Origin: Lepeophtheirus salmonis
Lineage: Eukaryota > Arthropoda > Copepoda > Siphonostomatoida > Caligidae
Reading direction: 5' to 3'
DNA length: 64,000 nucleotides
Assembly (NCBI RefSeq): GCF_016086655.4
Contig: NC_052139.2
Coordinates: 27,966,002-28,030,001, forward strand
Part shown: piece by piece, positions 26,621-39,289 of the stretch
How the letters are laid out: each line of letters opens with the position of its first letter
Numbering within the stretch: position 1 is the first letter of the stretch
Notes under the pieces: model-generated
Told to the model about the DNA's origin: nothing
The model's database searches: none
What the model saw: only the letters and a program-made list of their open reading frames with translations
Program-made: the position numbers and the translations under genes

Positions 26621-27119
26621 GTATTCTTGAACAGTTTGAACTTGATACGATGAATGAAAAGAAACATAAAACAGCGGTTTCTGACGCAATTTGAAGGTTT
26701 GTAATTTATTTCCAGAACCTCGTGTTGTAAAACTTAACTGGAGTGTTCCAATTTTCATGTCACACCTGGTATGTACAATAAAATACTAATACAATAAAAG
26801 CCTGTATTTTTCTACACTCTCCATAAACTATGTCGTTGCATTCTCAAGAAAGAGAAACAGAAAAGTTCCTGTGAAGAGAGAAGGGCGAAAGAAATACATA
26901 ATTGAACAAACAAATAGATAGATAAATAATAATATATAAAGAATTGAAAAGATTAAAACATAGTCATGAAACAAACAACTTTCTTAAATTCAATACATAC
27001 TCAAAACTAATGACAATAACCGCCCACCCTTTCGGAGTAACTTTTCTAGATCTATTTTTTAAAACGCAATAGTGTTGTTTAGTATACCATATAGGACATC
27101 TAGTGGTAATGGGAATCTG

Positions 27120-27530
27120 CCATATATGGTGCGTCAACATAAAAAAACAATCTTCAACAAAATGAGAAAATCCCAATTTATGTCTATTTGCCTTCACATA
27201 AACATACAACCCAATGATTCATAGACATATTTGAGTTGTTATAGAGTTATTATTCAAATTTATGGGATGAGTGTAGAACCTCAATAATTGTGGACATAGT
27301 TTAAAACTTTTATATGATTTAAGAAACAAATATTGACCCCGATATGACCGCTTTCAAATAAAATCAATTGATTTGATTCTTTTATTGTAACGATCAATTT
27401 TTGTTACTTTAAATGCACTTTGCAGCGATTGCAAAGGGTTCATATGATTACTTTATTGATAGAAAGGGACGATAAATTGCCAAAGTATACAAATCTGTCC
27501 GTCAACATTAAAATAACTTGCACAAAAAAA
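27120..27530 (+). repeat. Repeat family I, copies left of M2
   Basis: 27120-27420 and 27440-27530 align with 28590-28940 on the other side of fold-back mariner M2. Shared words: AACAAAATGAGAAAATCCCA, TAGACATATTTGAG, TTATTATTCAAATT and GACGATAAATTGCCAAAGTA. Roughly 70-80 percent alike by eye. Confidence 0.55.
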
Positions 27531-27584
27531 TTAATACGCATAAAATCCAAATTTGTATATATTTACATATAGCAGAATACTAGG

Positions 27585-28335
27585 GTCGCTTGAAAATTTC
27601 GTGCAAGGTCCAAGAGATGGCACTGCTCTTGTGTATCATGGTTATGTTTAGTTTGTAGCATATCATGGAAGAGCACACACCAATTTTGAGCAAGATCTGT
27701 CTATTTTTTTCTGTCCGGCATTCGTTTGAATAGGGGTTTCTCTCGGGAAGATTATGACAAGTGTCTTTGAATAATCCTAAATGACTATCTGGAAAAAGTA
27801 AAAACTATTACAGATGTATATTTTCATCGTTATTGGACTGTTTAAAAACGGATTTGGAAGAAAAAAAACCCGTGATTTCCCTTTAAAAAGACAATGCACG
27901 AGGTCACACCTCAGCAGCTGTGACTGCAAAATTAATGGAATCAGTGTTCCATTTCGAGAAGCCCACTTGAAATCTCACACACATTTACTCTTATGTCATC
28001 CATCACCATGTCATTGATTCCATCAATTATTTCTGGAGTAGTAACTTCAACAAGGGTTTCAGAACATTCTGCGTCATTTGTGCCAATATGCCCACTCCAG
28101 AAATTCTGAAACGACTCATAATGTTTAATCAACACAGGATAATCTTGTTTGTCCATTTTTTGAAAATCCCTCCAATTCCTCTATTCAAATGAATGCCAAA
28201 TAAAAAGAAATTGATTGATCTGTCTAAAAATTGGTGTATGTTCATCCAAAAAATGCTACTAGCTAAACATAATTTCGATAGGAGACAATTGTGCCACGTC
28301 TCGGACTTTGCACGGACTTTTCAAACGACCTTTTT
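27585..28335. mobile_element. Rearranged fold-back mariner M2
   Basis: Plus strand 27590-27720 is a mariner-like leader. 27740-27945 is a decayed transposase middle (LNDYLEKVKTITDVYFHRYW, then CTRSHLSSCDCKING). From about 27950 the orientation flips: minus strand 28156-27941 encodes MDKQDYPVLIKHYESF, then TNDAEC and VEVTTPEIIDGINDMVMDD, the N-terminus of a Mos1/irritans-type transposase with an internal deletion. The minus strand from about 28330 to 28160 is the same leader again. The leader therefore occurs inverted at both ends, giving long imperfect inverted repeats. Confidence 0.7.
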
Positions 28336-28589
28336 AATAAAATGATTATTGAAGTCAATCAGATGCTCTGTATTCAAAATTGTGGAATGATACCTAAGAA
28401 TTTTAGCATTAGTTTGGACTCAATATTACTTAAGATACCTATATCGGCCCAAACATGTCGCCTTCCCAATAAAATCCTTTAATTTCTACTTTTTTTTATA
28501 TTATAGTATTGTAACACCCAGTTTCGACTACTTAAGGTTGTGCTATTTGCGACACATCCAACGACACATCCAACAGGTTAATAAGAAAT

Positions 28590-28940
28590 GTTTCTTGATG
28601 GAAATTGACGATAATTCGTCAAAGTATCCAAATGTTGCACGACGAAAAAAAAAAAAATCTTAAACAAAATCAAGAAAAGGAGAAAATCTCAATATATGTT
28701 TTTTTTTACTTCATATATATATACATCCCAATATTTTATAGACATACATATTTGAGCCAATCATAGGCTTATTATTCAAATTACTGGGATCAGCTAAAAT
28801 ACTTAAGAATTATATTTTCAATATATAACCTTTATTTGATATATGAGACCTATACTCACGTCGATATGATTCTTTAAATAGTAAAAATCTATCAACTTCT
28901 AATTATTTTATGTGAGGATCAATTTTAGCTAGTATAAAAG
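28590..28940 (+). repeat. Repeat family I, copy right of M2
   Basis: Contains GATGGAAATTGACGATAATT, CGTCAAAGTATCCAAATG, AGGAGAAAATCTCAATATAT, TAGACATACATATTTGAG and GAGGATCAATTTTAGCTAGT, all with counterparts at 27120-27530. The core is also found inverted at 45.6 and 46.1 kb. Confidence 0.55.
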
Positions 28941-31349
28941 TAATTTGAGTAGTCAAGGAGTACTAAAAAAAAGGAGAGCGCTTCTAAATACAGAGTATTC
29001 AAGCTCAGGCCTACATTTTTAAAAATGAGAAAGCACATTTATAAAGAATTTACTAAAGATAAACCAGATTATTCTATCATTTTATTTATACGTAATTTCA
29101 CAATCAAGTCTAAGGTATTTTAAAAATAAGTCCATTTTTTCCCCAGTGGATGGCTTCATTAATGTGTTTCTTGCATTGTATAAATGGAATTGGTCTATGC
29201 TGGATGACGTTAGAAAGATAAGATTCTGAACTTAAATAACTTATAAAACAGTTGTGTGATTGTTTGACGAAGCATATAATACTGAACACTAACAAAGCGG
29301 AAATACGGCATATTTACAGTTTTTCTTCGAACAAGGCCAAAATCCATGTTAAGCGGCTAATTATAACAACAAATTATGCACAATCTGGGATTATGTTCCG
29401 GTAATTTTTATGTCAAAAATGAAAGGCCAACTATCGAAAATGTGGATAAAATAATGGAAATCGTGGAGTACTTATTGCCAAGGCACAAAACATTAATGAC
29501 ATCCACTACTTATCAAATAATGATCAGAAAATAGGATAGAGTACACGCAACAATCGTTTTTGCTTTTCTCATCATTATACTTAGTTTTGCTCTTCACACA
29601 CGTCCATATACTTTAGACCTGAGTTCGTAGAAATGAAAAGAAAAAAAGAAGAAATGAATCTTCCTTCTTTTTAGATATGTTTTGAGCTAAATATTTTGAT
29701 TTGAGTTAATCATCTTTTGGCTTTTTTAAATATTTAAATTAATTTGTATTTCACGTGCAATTCCTTCGGCAATTTTCCTATATAAAGCTGTAAATAACTA
29801 GCGCTTCCTTATAAATTAAATACCTATGTCCGTTATTGTCTAAATATACTTATTATAAATTATATAGGGATAGTACTTTTTCTAAAAATTGTATTTGAAT
29901 ACAATTCCCTAATGGTGCAGAAGGAAAAGAAATATGCAAATTTGTGTTATAAATTATGAAAATTAAATGATTGCATCTTTCAAAAATCTTTAAGCTGTCA
30001 TTGTGTTCATCTTTTTCGGAGTAAAAGATTTGAAAACCAGGTGAAAATGTACATATAAGTGTTGAAAAAGAGCTCAAATGCCTTTGGCATCAATCACAGC
30101 CTGGATCAAACCAGTTGGAAATTATATAAAGAGTGTTGAAAAAGAACTCATTAGAATGATTTTCCTCCATCATAAATCACAGGATAGATCCAGATCCGCT
30201 ATGAGAACGTCAGGTCTTGATAATGTAGTTATTTGACTTGTTGATCATTGTCTTCTTGATGAATACAATCAGAGAGTTAACATGATATGTTCGATTTATT
30301 TTACATTTAACGCAGTACTGAATAAAATAATCCATCAGATTAAAATCCCAAAATCCTAATTTTCCTTCCACTTTTATGGTCGACTTTTATACGGATGATG
30401 ATGGATCAGGGATCGTCAGTCTCCAAAAGACACTTATGAATCTATTGTACTATCCATATTAGGACGCCAGTCACATTTGAGAACTCCTGATTTGAAATTC
30501 CATGGTGTTGTGTACAAAAATAATCGTCATCCATTTTAAATTCAATCTTTTTTCTTATATTTACGTGTCTGTCGGCGTAATGGTCAAAATTTCACTAAAG
30601 TTTAACAAACTTTCTCACGGAAAAAAAAAGAAAATAAAAAGACGCCATCAAACAGCTGTATCATAACAAAATCCCCAATTTGATCTTAACTACTTTAGTA
30701 CTTTTTTTTTTTGGTGTTTAAATACTCGTGTACATTTAACTTGTGTGTTGAATTAATAACTTTATATGTATTCAATTCTAGCTGATTATGATGAAATAAG
30801 ATATACATTATGAATCACTGATGAGTAGTGTAGATCGCAGAAATTTATCAACACAATCCTCTTCAGGGCTTTGCCCTGGCTAAAATACATGTTTGATCTG
30901 AAATGCAGTTATATCTCGTGGCCTGAAAATTACTCAAGAGGAAATTGACAGTGGAAAATTACCATAAAGAAAATTGTCGTTGGAGATAATTGCTAGAATG
31001 AAAAGTTATCATTTGGTAACTTTCCCTTCATTTAAAAGCGAAATCAGAAAACCTCACCTCAAAACTTGTTTTGTGAATGGGAGGGCCATCAAGCAGGCCA
31101 CCGCCGTCATTTCACAAAACATTTCAGGCCCATTTGAATGCTTCAAAATGAACCCTGAGCCCATGTCTTCAAAAATACATTAACGACGCAGCTAACAAAG
31201 AAACACAATAATCTATGTAGTACCCTATTTTGAAATGGTACAGACAAGATAAAATCGGAACGTCTGATCAACCTACTATAAACTATATAAAAATTAACAT
31301 ATGAACAATATATGAGGGCTTCAAATATACATACTTTGTAAAGCATTGG
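28941..31349. other. No gene seen
   Basis: Mostly AT-rich. The 74-bp direct repeat at 30059 is listed separately. A GC-richer patch at 30970-31190 carries a 69-codon ORF without a recognisable domain. Confidence 0.5.
30059..30205 (+). repeat. Imperfect 74-bp direct repeat
   Basis: GTGTTGAAAAAGAGCTCA at 30059 recurs as GTGTTGAAAAAGAACTCA at 30133. CATCAATCACAGCCTGGATC in the first copy loosely matches CATAAATCACAGGATAGATC in the second. The minus strand here loosely resembles the end of a mariner transposase, but I could not confirm that. Confidence 0.45.
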
Positions 31350-31715
31350 CTGTTATTTTTAACCTGCTGCGTGGCACTGCCGTAGTCTTAATCAACTCTT
31401 GGGTTAAGGTTTATTTTGGAGCAGTTGGAAAGGGCCCAACAAAACTTGTGATGCACTAGTCGTGGCTTTTAACATGCTTAATGTCTTTGCCGTAGCTTTG
31501 CCTTAATTAACATTAACAGGGTTTATTTTAAAGTATTTGATGGGGAATTAAATTGTTTGTGAACTTACGGCGGTGGTCTTTAATCTTATGGTGTCCCTGC
31601 CGGAATGTTAAACGATCCATGGACATGGAGTTGATGGGTTCATGGGTCTAAATATTGTATGAAGTGGTGGTGGGATTTGTAATATGATTGGTGGCCCTAC
31701 CATTCACAAAACAAT
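31350..31715 (+). repeat. Degenerate 110-bp minisatellite, four units
   Basis: Landmarks recur at 31378 (CTGCCGTAGTCTTAATC), 31488 (TTGCCGTAGCTTTGCC), 31598 (CTGCCGGAATGTTAAAC) and 31697 (CTACCATTCAC), giving periods of 110, 110 and about 99 bp. Each is preceded by a TTTTAACxTGCTxxGTG-like block, and the first two are followed by a GGGTTxAGGTTTATTTT-like block. Confidence 0.6.
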
Positions 31716-31847
31716 CTTTGGGCCGAGGTAGTTTGTTTTGGCTATTAAATGATAGGAAATTTTCGGTTGGGCAATTTTTTTCGCAAAGGAAATTTTCTCA
31801 AAAGCAATTTTCCTAAAACCTTTATATATATAAAAAAAAGTTTATAT

Positions 31848-31868
31848 GTCTGTCTGTCTGTCTGTTTG
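31848..31868 (+). repeat. TCTG tetranucleotide microsatellite
   Basis: About five TCTG/TGTC units (TGTCTGTCTGTCTGTCTG) just after the 110-bp minisatellite region. Confidence 0.85.
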
Positions 31869-32495
31869 ATTGATTGTCAGAAAAAACTTTATTTAACAAG
31901 TTTACATACAAAATAATGCTATTAAAGAGTTGAACATTTTTATCCTCATTGTCACTTTTCTTCTTGCCATTTTTTTAATCTGCAAATCTTCTGACACATC
32001 ACTTACCCCTATATACGTACATGTGTACACCTATTGTATATGATGGTATTTTCTAACGGTGGAAATCCTCGCATCTGTCCCAATTTTTATTATTTTATAT
32101 TTTTCTTAAACTTCCTTCCTTTACAATTCATTAGTGAAGAAAAACGAGATACTCTCACATTCCACAACAGGGTATTATCACCCCCCTTCCAATCCCCCCA
32201 TTTTAATAGTTATGAATGACTGTATAGGCCGTAGAAATAATCAGGGCAATTCAGAGGAACACCATGTGCCGAGAAAAAAAGAAATAGATTCAAAAAATCA
32301 TCATAAAAATTCCAATCTATGTATGAGATGAAGAAACTCAACGCAAGAAGAGGGGAGGAGAAATCCATTCATACTTTTATTTAACCCCTCATTAGGGTGG
32401 CCATTGCAAATCAATGTTGATTTAACCTTACATTTTGCTCCCTTCAGTGTAAAACTTTGCTCTACAGAGTATTTTGGACTTTTATTAATAATATA

Positions 32496-33170
32496 CAGGG
32501 TAATCCTTAAAGCCTTAGGCAACAATTTCAACTGGAAATTTCTTCTAGACTTGTCAATATTTTTATTTCTCTTTGTTGAATATGGTTTATGCGATCTCCG
32601 AGCTTCCTTATGGTTAAGTAAACTTTGTTCGAAAACGTGTTCTTGATTCTCTAACGAGGACATCACTTCCGCATAGCACGGAATAATTTCACTTCATTAC
32701 GATGAAAAGAGTGTAGGAATATAACCAAGGCCCTCAAAGACCTCAATGTGTCCAATCATTGGTCTGCGACACTATCAAGTGGTACAAGGCGACCGGTAGT
32801 GTCGATGAAAGCCCATGAGTGTTCGCCCAAGGTCTATGAAGATCTCCAGATTGACCGAAGCAACGAGGTCGAAAATGAACCGCAAAAAGAAGCACTCCAT
32901 GAGAAAGATAGCTCATGATCCTTGTGCGTCTTTTGGGAGGAAGGTGATGGAGTCACTTCTTCCCTAGATCTGAAGGTCATGGACATCTCCATAAAATCCA
33001 TTATGGAGAGAGAGGTTTGTGCGACTTCCTAACGCAGTGTCAAGAATAATATACTGGCACTCATTTTAAATACATTTTACACTGAATGCAATGTTTTAAA
33101 AAGATATTTCGAGGAATAAATATTTTATACTTTCTTAGCTGTTGGAATTGTTCTAAGACTTATGGGTCAG
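32496..33170 (+). mobile_element. Mariner K, N-terminal remnant with degenerate ends
   Basis: Starts after TA (32494-32495) with CAGGGTAATCCTTAAAGCCT. The right end near 33170 mirrors it imperfectly (AATTGTTCTAAGACTTATGG). The plus strand at 32700-33060 gives pieces of a Tc1/mariner N-terminus: ALKDLNVSNHWSA (helix-turn-helix-like), SGTRRPVVSMKA and NRKKKHSMRK. The catalytic part is absent, so this is an internally deleted copy. Confidence 0.58.
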
Positions 33171-33841
33171 GGTGACTCATAAGTATCTAGTAAAAACAAT
33201 CCATTATTTTAAATGTCTGTTTTTTTTATCTCTTTGGCAATCGAAACAGTGCTTACATGACGCTCGGAATCCACATTTTTAATTTCAAACATTAAAAAAT
33301 AGTGTAAGATGGATATAGATAATATCTTTTTTTATAATTAGTTTTGTGTATTGGGTAACACTATAGGTTTTGACGACCCAGAAATCCATCAGATTTTCTT
33401 TTTTATCCCTAAATGTTTGGTTACCTGAAGCTTGGAACTTTTCGGAGAATAAATTTTAATAATACCTTACCCAGACCCATTCTATCTCTAAGTTAATGTT
33501 CACCTCCCATCGCAGACTGCTGATATCTAAAATGCAATGCAATGCAAAATAGTCAATTTGTCTCCAAAATTATTTTACTCCCACTTTAGAAAAAGTAATT
33601 TTTTGTATAGCCTAATTGAAATATACAGAAATCCTGAAACTCTTTTATCTATACTATTAAATAGTCTACAAAGAGACTTGTACATAACTCTTTTTTTTTA
33701 CTTTTAGACACTTTTAATTTGTGAACGTATTTTGAAAAAAGCATAGTTTATATTGTAGATTGGATAATGGCCAATTCTAGCTTTTATCATTTGGGGGATT
33801 ATCCCAAATTATCAACTCGGTAAAGTCATTTTCTTTAATTA

Positions 33842-34698
33842 CCGAGTGGTCCATAAAAATCTAAACACCTTGAATTAAACTTCAACAAGATATCATCTAT
33901 TAATTAGTAATATAATTTCAACAAAATTATATTACTATAAATAAATATGTGTCCGGGATCTCTGAATCATTAAAGGAGACACTTTTAGTGGCAATGATGG
34001 CTTCCGGGAGAAGGCAGAAGTCCTAGCCATCTCTTAGGATGTAGTCCTCTTTTATGGAGCCCCAGAGCTGGCTGACAATGGCTTTTAGGTACTAGTTTTT
34101 GGATGAATGACACTGAAGTACTTCCTCTTGACATGTACCCAAAAGGTGTACTCAAGGGGATTGCCATCAGGACTCTCGGGGCCCAGAATTGTCAAAAAAG
34201 TGTTCAAAAGAACTCAAAAGTCTCATTCAAAACTCATTTAAAGGAGTTTTGCAGATGTTAAAAGCGACCGTTCCACCCTCAGAAGGATCTTTTCAATCAC
34301 TTTTTTGCTAGCTCTCTGCAATTCTGGTGTGAAACATCGAGATATCTTGCATGGACCATGGGGAATTGATCTTGGTTTTTTTCTTCAACCCTCCAGATTT
34401 AGTTAGGCCTTTTCGACAGAGCCCTTCGTCCTCTCCAACATTTTGAACTTGCTGACGGTGTAAACGGTACTCCCAGAGACGCTCAACTGCTCGGAGTGTG
34501 AATGGAAATTCTTATACCACGTTCAAGTGTCATTTTCTCGACTTGTACGTAAGATATAGAGCTCAGGTCTTTTTTTTCTTCTTTTTTTTGATTAATTGTT
34601 TATGCACTAATATATCGAAATATTAATCAATTTCCATTACTCAAACTTCATTAATTATTGAATGAGTTAGTGTTCAAATTTCAATGTACGACACGGCT
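33842..34698 (-). mobile_element. Mariner B5, internally deleted
   Basis: 857 bp minus-strand copy with TA at 33840-33841 and 34699-34700. The left end CCGAGTGGTCCATAAAAATC mirrors the right end. Minus-strand reading gives N-terminal pieces near 34500, then a C-terminus around 34170-33985 (PLEYTFWVHVKRKYFSV, with stops). The core between QQD and SPD is deleted, as in other B copies. Confidence 0.78.
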
Positions 34699-37349
34699 TA
34701 CACCTAAGCTTACTTCCAAGCGTTTTATAATGTAGTTGATTTGACGGTGATAAATTTTATTATGCCACTACAATTTGCTTATTGGCTGAACTCTCCATTT
34801 AATATTGTTATTTATGCCATATATCCGAAAATGACCATTCAAGTTCTCAATTGCATCAGTTTAGCTTTTGAAACCATTTTTAATCTATTTCTTTTTGTAT
34901 CGCTTCGATTCAGAGCCATATTTCGAAGTAAAAAACACTTAAAGGTAATTACAAATGATAAAAACATTTCAACATTAAAAAGATCAATTCTTTATTAAGT
35001 TATATTGAATACAGTTCGTACAAAATTTGTTTAATCAAAGAAAAATATAATAAAATGAATCTCAAGACCTGCAATTTGTTGCAAAGTTTAATTTTATATC
35101 AAAATGATCTCTTCTTATTTAAAAAATAGGTACACACTTAACTGTTCAACTAGTGTTAAAGGTATTTAATAATATTGTTAAAAATATTTGCATTCAAAAA
35201 AAACCAAACACCTAGAAAAGGATTGTGTAACCTAAAACATAATCAAACTTACTAGGATAGGATGAGATCAAATGAGGCGTGTGGTCAAATGGGTCTATTT
35301 TAGTTTCCAGATCATACCTTTTCACTTTCAAAAATTATAAAATTTTCATTTGAGTACTTAAATATAGTCCATACAGGGAGAACCATGAGTTTTGTGACCG
35401 AAACTTCAACTTAATTTTTCTCATAGATGGGTGTATATCTTTTTAATTCTGTTGGTTGTATTTTATTTACGTAACCTGCATCTTTGTATGTCGTTATCAG
35501 CTGCCTCTAAAGAGGAGAGTACTTTACATTTAAAATATCATAAGTGGAAAAGAAAAATATTGAAATCATATTTAAATTCCTAAATATTTATTTTATAATG
35601 CATTTTTTAAACCATTTAAACCAAAGATGGGTGATAATTATTCTTTTAGAGTGCAATTTTAGCACACCCACAACTTATTCAAAATAATAAATAAACAAGA
35701 AGAAAGAACATACGTATCAACCGGGTTTCCTGTTCGAATCTCTAAACATAATTAAATAAAGAAAGGTATTTCAGGCATAAAATACTCAGAGCCTGTAAGG
35801 GAAGGCTCAATCCCGTCTACTAAAAATGTAGTAAAATAACTGAGAAATTACTATATTGACATCACTTTAGTTCAAAGGGCAATTTCTCGACCATTTGTCA
35901 TATTTTTGTGGGGGGAAAAGTACTCATTAGATTTAAATAGTCAAACATATACCTTTATGAAAAAAAAAATATATGGCCGATAAAACAAGTAAATTACAGT
36001 TTTTATGAAATTATTTAATTCTAATGTGAAGCCTACCACAGGCCCATTTTTTAAGCATTACATTATCAATGGCTATTTAGTATAAATATAATTTCTGTAG
36101 ATTAGTTTTGTGTTGATGGACCACATATTTATTAATATTATTTCTATGACTAAGAGAAAAACAACAGGAAAATCAATAACTTAAGAAATGAATATTTCTA
36201 GAATGTTATTGACAACATTTGAAATAGTAATTTTTTTGCTACGATTTATCCTGACCACTCACACATTGTTTATAAGGGTAAAAAATGAGTTAAATATTTC
36301 ATAAGTTATAAGGAGAGTTTGATATTTTTTCGAAGAGCTTTTTATATCGTCAAAACGAAGGGGGGAGAGGAATGAAAACAAAAGTGAACTCGAAATCCGT
36401 TGTATGGTCTATACAAATTAAATAAAACTGGGAATGAACAACCTTGGCTGTAAAAAAACATTAAATGATTAAAAACCGCGCATTAGTCCACTCAAAACAT
36501 CCTTACTACGCCTTCCCCTCGTCTTTCAACACAATGAGTGTGCTCCCACTCAAATATAAATGAGCGGTGCTCATTTTTTCGTGCGTAAGGTGTATTTAAA
36601 TATGACAACTACTTACGATTGCAATTAAATTCAATATTTTGCAAAATTTAAATGTGACAAACGATGTATGACAGCCATACATTATTTGGAATAGCTGATA
36701 ATAATCCAAATGATTAAATTTTAATTAAAATAGGTCTGTCAAGAAATGATATATTTGTTTTTAGGTAGGCTTTGGGCACATAAATGTTGGGAACCCCTTT
36801 CTTAAGGGATGGGGGGTCTGCTGATTTACGATGTTTCGTGCACCATTATCCTGTTAAGCCAAATAATTAGCTTGTATAAAGATTTCTCAAGTTTTCGAGC
36901 TTGCTCGAGACTTTGAGATCTAATGTCAATTTACTACATAAAATATATAATATAATTGTATTTCGGTAGGAAAATTCGTTTACAAAAATAAACATATTTA
37001 TCTAGGGTATCTTGGTATTTCCACACAGGAAGATATTTCTGGGGGGAAACCAACACTTGAGTATGAAAAAAAAAAAAAAAGAAGAAGGTTGTAGCTTATC
37101 TTGTAATCTTTACAATTGTTATGTATGTCTCAATTTTTTGTATGTTATCTCATAAGATGAAGAAATAGAAAAACTTATACAAATGTGTAAAAATTCTAAC
37201 AACTTTTGTGGCTATTCTTAAATGTTGAGCACGCTCCCCCTCTGTCACGTTATTTAAAACAATGAGCGCGCTCCTACTTTCCCTCAAAAAAATTTAGCAT
37301 AATTCTTAGGACCGCTCTGATTAAATGAAATGGGACATGCATAGGCAAT
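34699..37349. other. No gene seen
   Basis: AT-rich DNA. Short GAGCG/GCTC-rich words appear at 36525-36590 and 37228-37275. No coding potential. Confidence 0.5.
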
Positions 37350-38285
37350 AGGAATACATGTAAATCCGGTGTGTTCTCTAGCTGGCCTGTTAATTTGTAA
37401 TTGTTATTATAAAGAATGAATTTTATTTTCCTTAGCAGTTGTCATTATTATTTAACATCCTTCCTTAAATATATTCAATTATATTCAAAACATGAATGAG
37501 CGTTCGTATGAGCACACACGAACGCTCATAATAGACGTAGAGTAAACCATGAAGGTTTGTTACGGAGATATATAATTGTAAGTACTTTTGGGCTCAGAGT
37601 AGATTTTGGGATAGACATTGGAGTAATTCTAGCAAATGTCCTTGTTTATATCCTTTTCTCCTTCCTCTCTTGTGACAGCTGATTGTAGCTGATCTAATTA
37701 AATGTCATGAGCATTATACTTTATCTCTTCCAAACCATTCTTCAACCAGTCATGGTTACCATGTTGATTTTCGGTTTCTTTTTTTACCATGCCCATTCCT
37801 CACTTGATTTACACCTTTGTGCATAGTGTTGTAAATCTTAAGACGAGTTTGTTGTTGTTGCTGTCAACCTGGAGTTTTTTTTTTTAATTTACTAAAGCTG
37901 TAATCCTTATTCTTGCATTATTCAGGAGAGAACATCGAAGTTTAAACTTTAAACACGATTGTGTGCTCATAAAAGATGAGGATTTGTTGGGGAGTTTTAA
38001 ATGTAAGTCCTTGTTAGACTTGGAGTAGAATTGAAGATCCACGACAGAGTAACACCTGACAATGTTCTTACTTGATGCGGAGAGGAATTTATAGTTGTTT
38101 CCGTTTTTTTGACGCCAATGTAACAAAACGCCATGATAACTTGCCTCCTCTCCTCTACAACATTCATAAAATTGTCAGAAATTTCCAGGTTAATTTCCGT
38201 GTGTATTTATTTTTTTACATAACGAAAATGCATACGATTTACAACGATTCAGAGAGGACATCAAAATGTTGCGTATAGTCACGAG
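37350..38285 (+). repeat. Repeat family H, block 1
   Basis: About 930 bp belonging to an unclassified family also at 41.9-44.3 and 47.7-49.1 kb. Shared landmarks: GCAGTTGTCATTATTATTTA, ATTCAATTATATTCAAA, CTTGGAGTAGAATTGA, GATCTAATTAAATGTCATGA and ACCATGTTGATTTTCGGTTT. No coding potential is conserved among copies. Confidence 0.7.
37496..37529. other. Perfect 12-bp inverted repeat (hairpin)
   Basis: ATGAGCGTTCGT at 37496-37507 and ACGAACGCTCAT at 37518-37529 are exact reverse complements with a 10-bp loop. It sits in family H block 1. GAGCG/CGCTC-like words also recur at 36.5 and 37.2 kb. Confidence 0.85.
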
Positions 38286-39289
38286 TGTGTGTGATCATAA
38301 AAGACGGAAAGTATTGCTGATGATTGATGTGGGAGGTTTGAAAAGTTTCCCACCAAACAAAGATAGAAAACCTTTTCCCTCAATTTTATTTTCCAGCATA
38401 GTCCGTCGTCAGTAATTTAACATACTTCTCCCAGGGATGCTTCAATGCTGGAGAAGGTGATCGCCCCAGGGGTGTCTACTTTGAGTAGAAATCAAAGGCC
38501 AGAAGCAACACCTTTCAAATAGTTTATGAATTTTTGATTTAAAAAGTTATTGAAGATGTTAAGCATTGTTATTTTATTTTTTTGAAATATATCAAAAAAT
38601 ATGGCATCGACCCTGTATATGTTCTCTCCTTTTTTTATTTTTTTCATGTGTTTTTCTTTGTTCCCTTTTTTTTCATTTTAAAAATTAGACTGGCACCACT
38701 TTATGACAGACGTCTGCACGTCTATTCCAGGAATCATCACTCATCCTTTGTATTATCAAAGAAAATGCATCATATCTAGTTCCAGAAGACAAAACTATTA
38801 TTCATAAGTTTTCTCCATGAATTGGTTCTCCACAATCCAATGTATTTGCCGAATTTTAAGGCTTTTTCCCCTTTGCATTGCAAGCAAATTGAAGAAAATT
38901 GTTGTCAATAAGGTATTAAAGCCCCCCCCCCCTTCCACATTAAGAAAAACTCATTCCAGTTCAAGAAAAACTTCTGTTAAATTTTCTGGTGCCTTATGGA
39001 ATCCCAAAAAATCACACTGTATTTTCTAAAATTCCGTTATGTCAACCTTGTAATAGTTGAATTTTGATAGTAGAATGTAAAATGTTTTAATTAATGATGG
39101 CCATGTCAAAGGTCATGGACCGAGGTATTACATAGGCTGATATCAAGAAGAGGAGAAGGTCAATTTTATGCTATATTCATCTAGAATTAGCAAGGGAAGA
39201 CGACAAGAGAGTTGCAGTTCTCTCTTTTTCTCAAATATGCATATATATAAACTCCTTGTACAAAAATTAGATAACAATTGTATAGAGTC

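Noticed and set aside
35700..35760. tRNA-like T-arm word GTTCGAATCTC
   Set aside because: No matching acceptor, D or anticodon arms upstream.
37350..38285. Helitron as the identity of family H
   Set aside because: I could not find the expected CTRR end with a preceding hairpin shared among the copies.
38330..38530. Possible mariner C-terminus on the minus strand (GFDFYSKVDTPGAI-like)
   Set aside because: A weak resemblance only; no catalytic motif, no ends, no second copy found.
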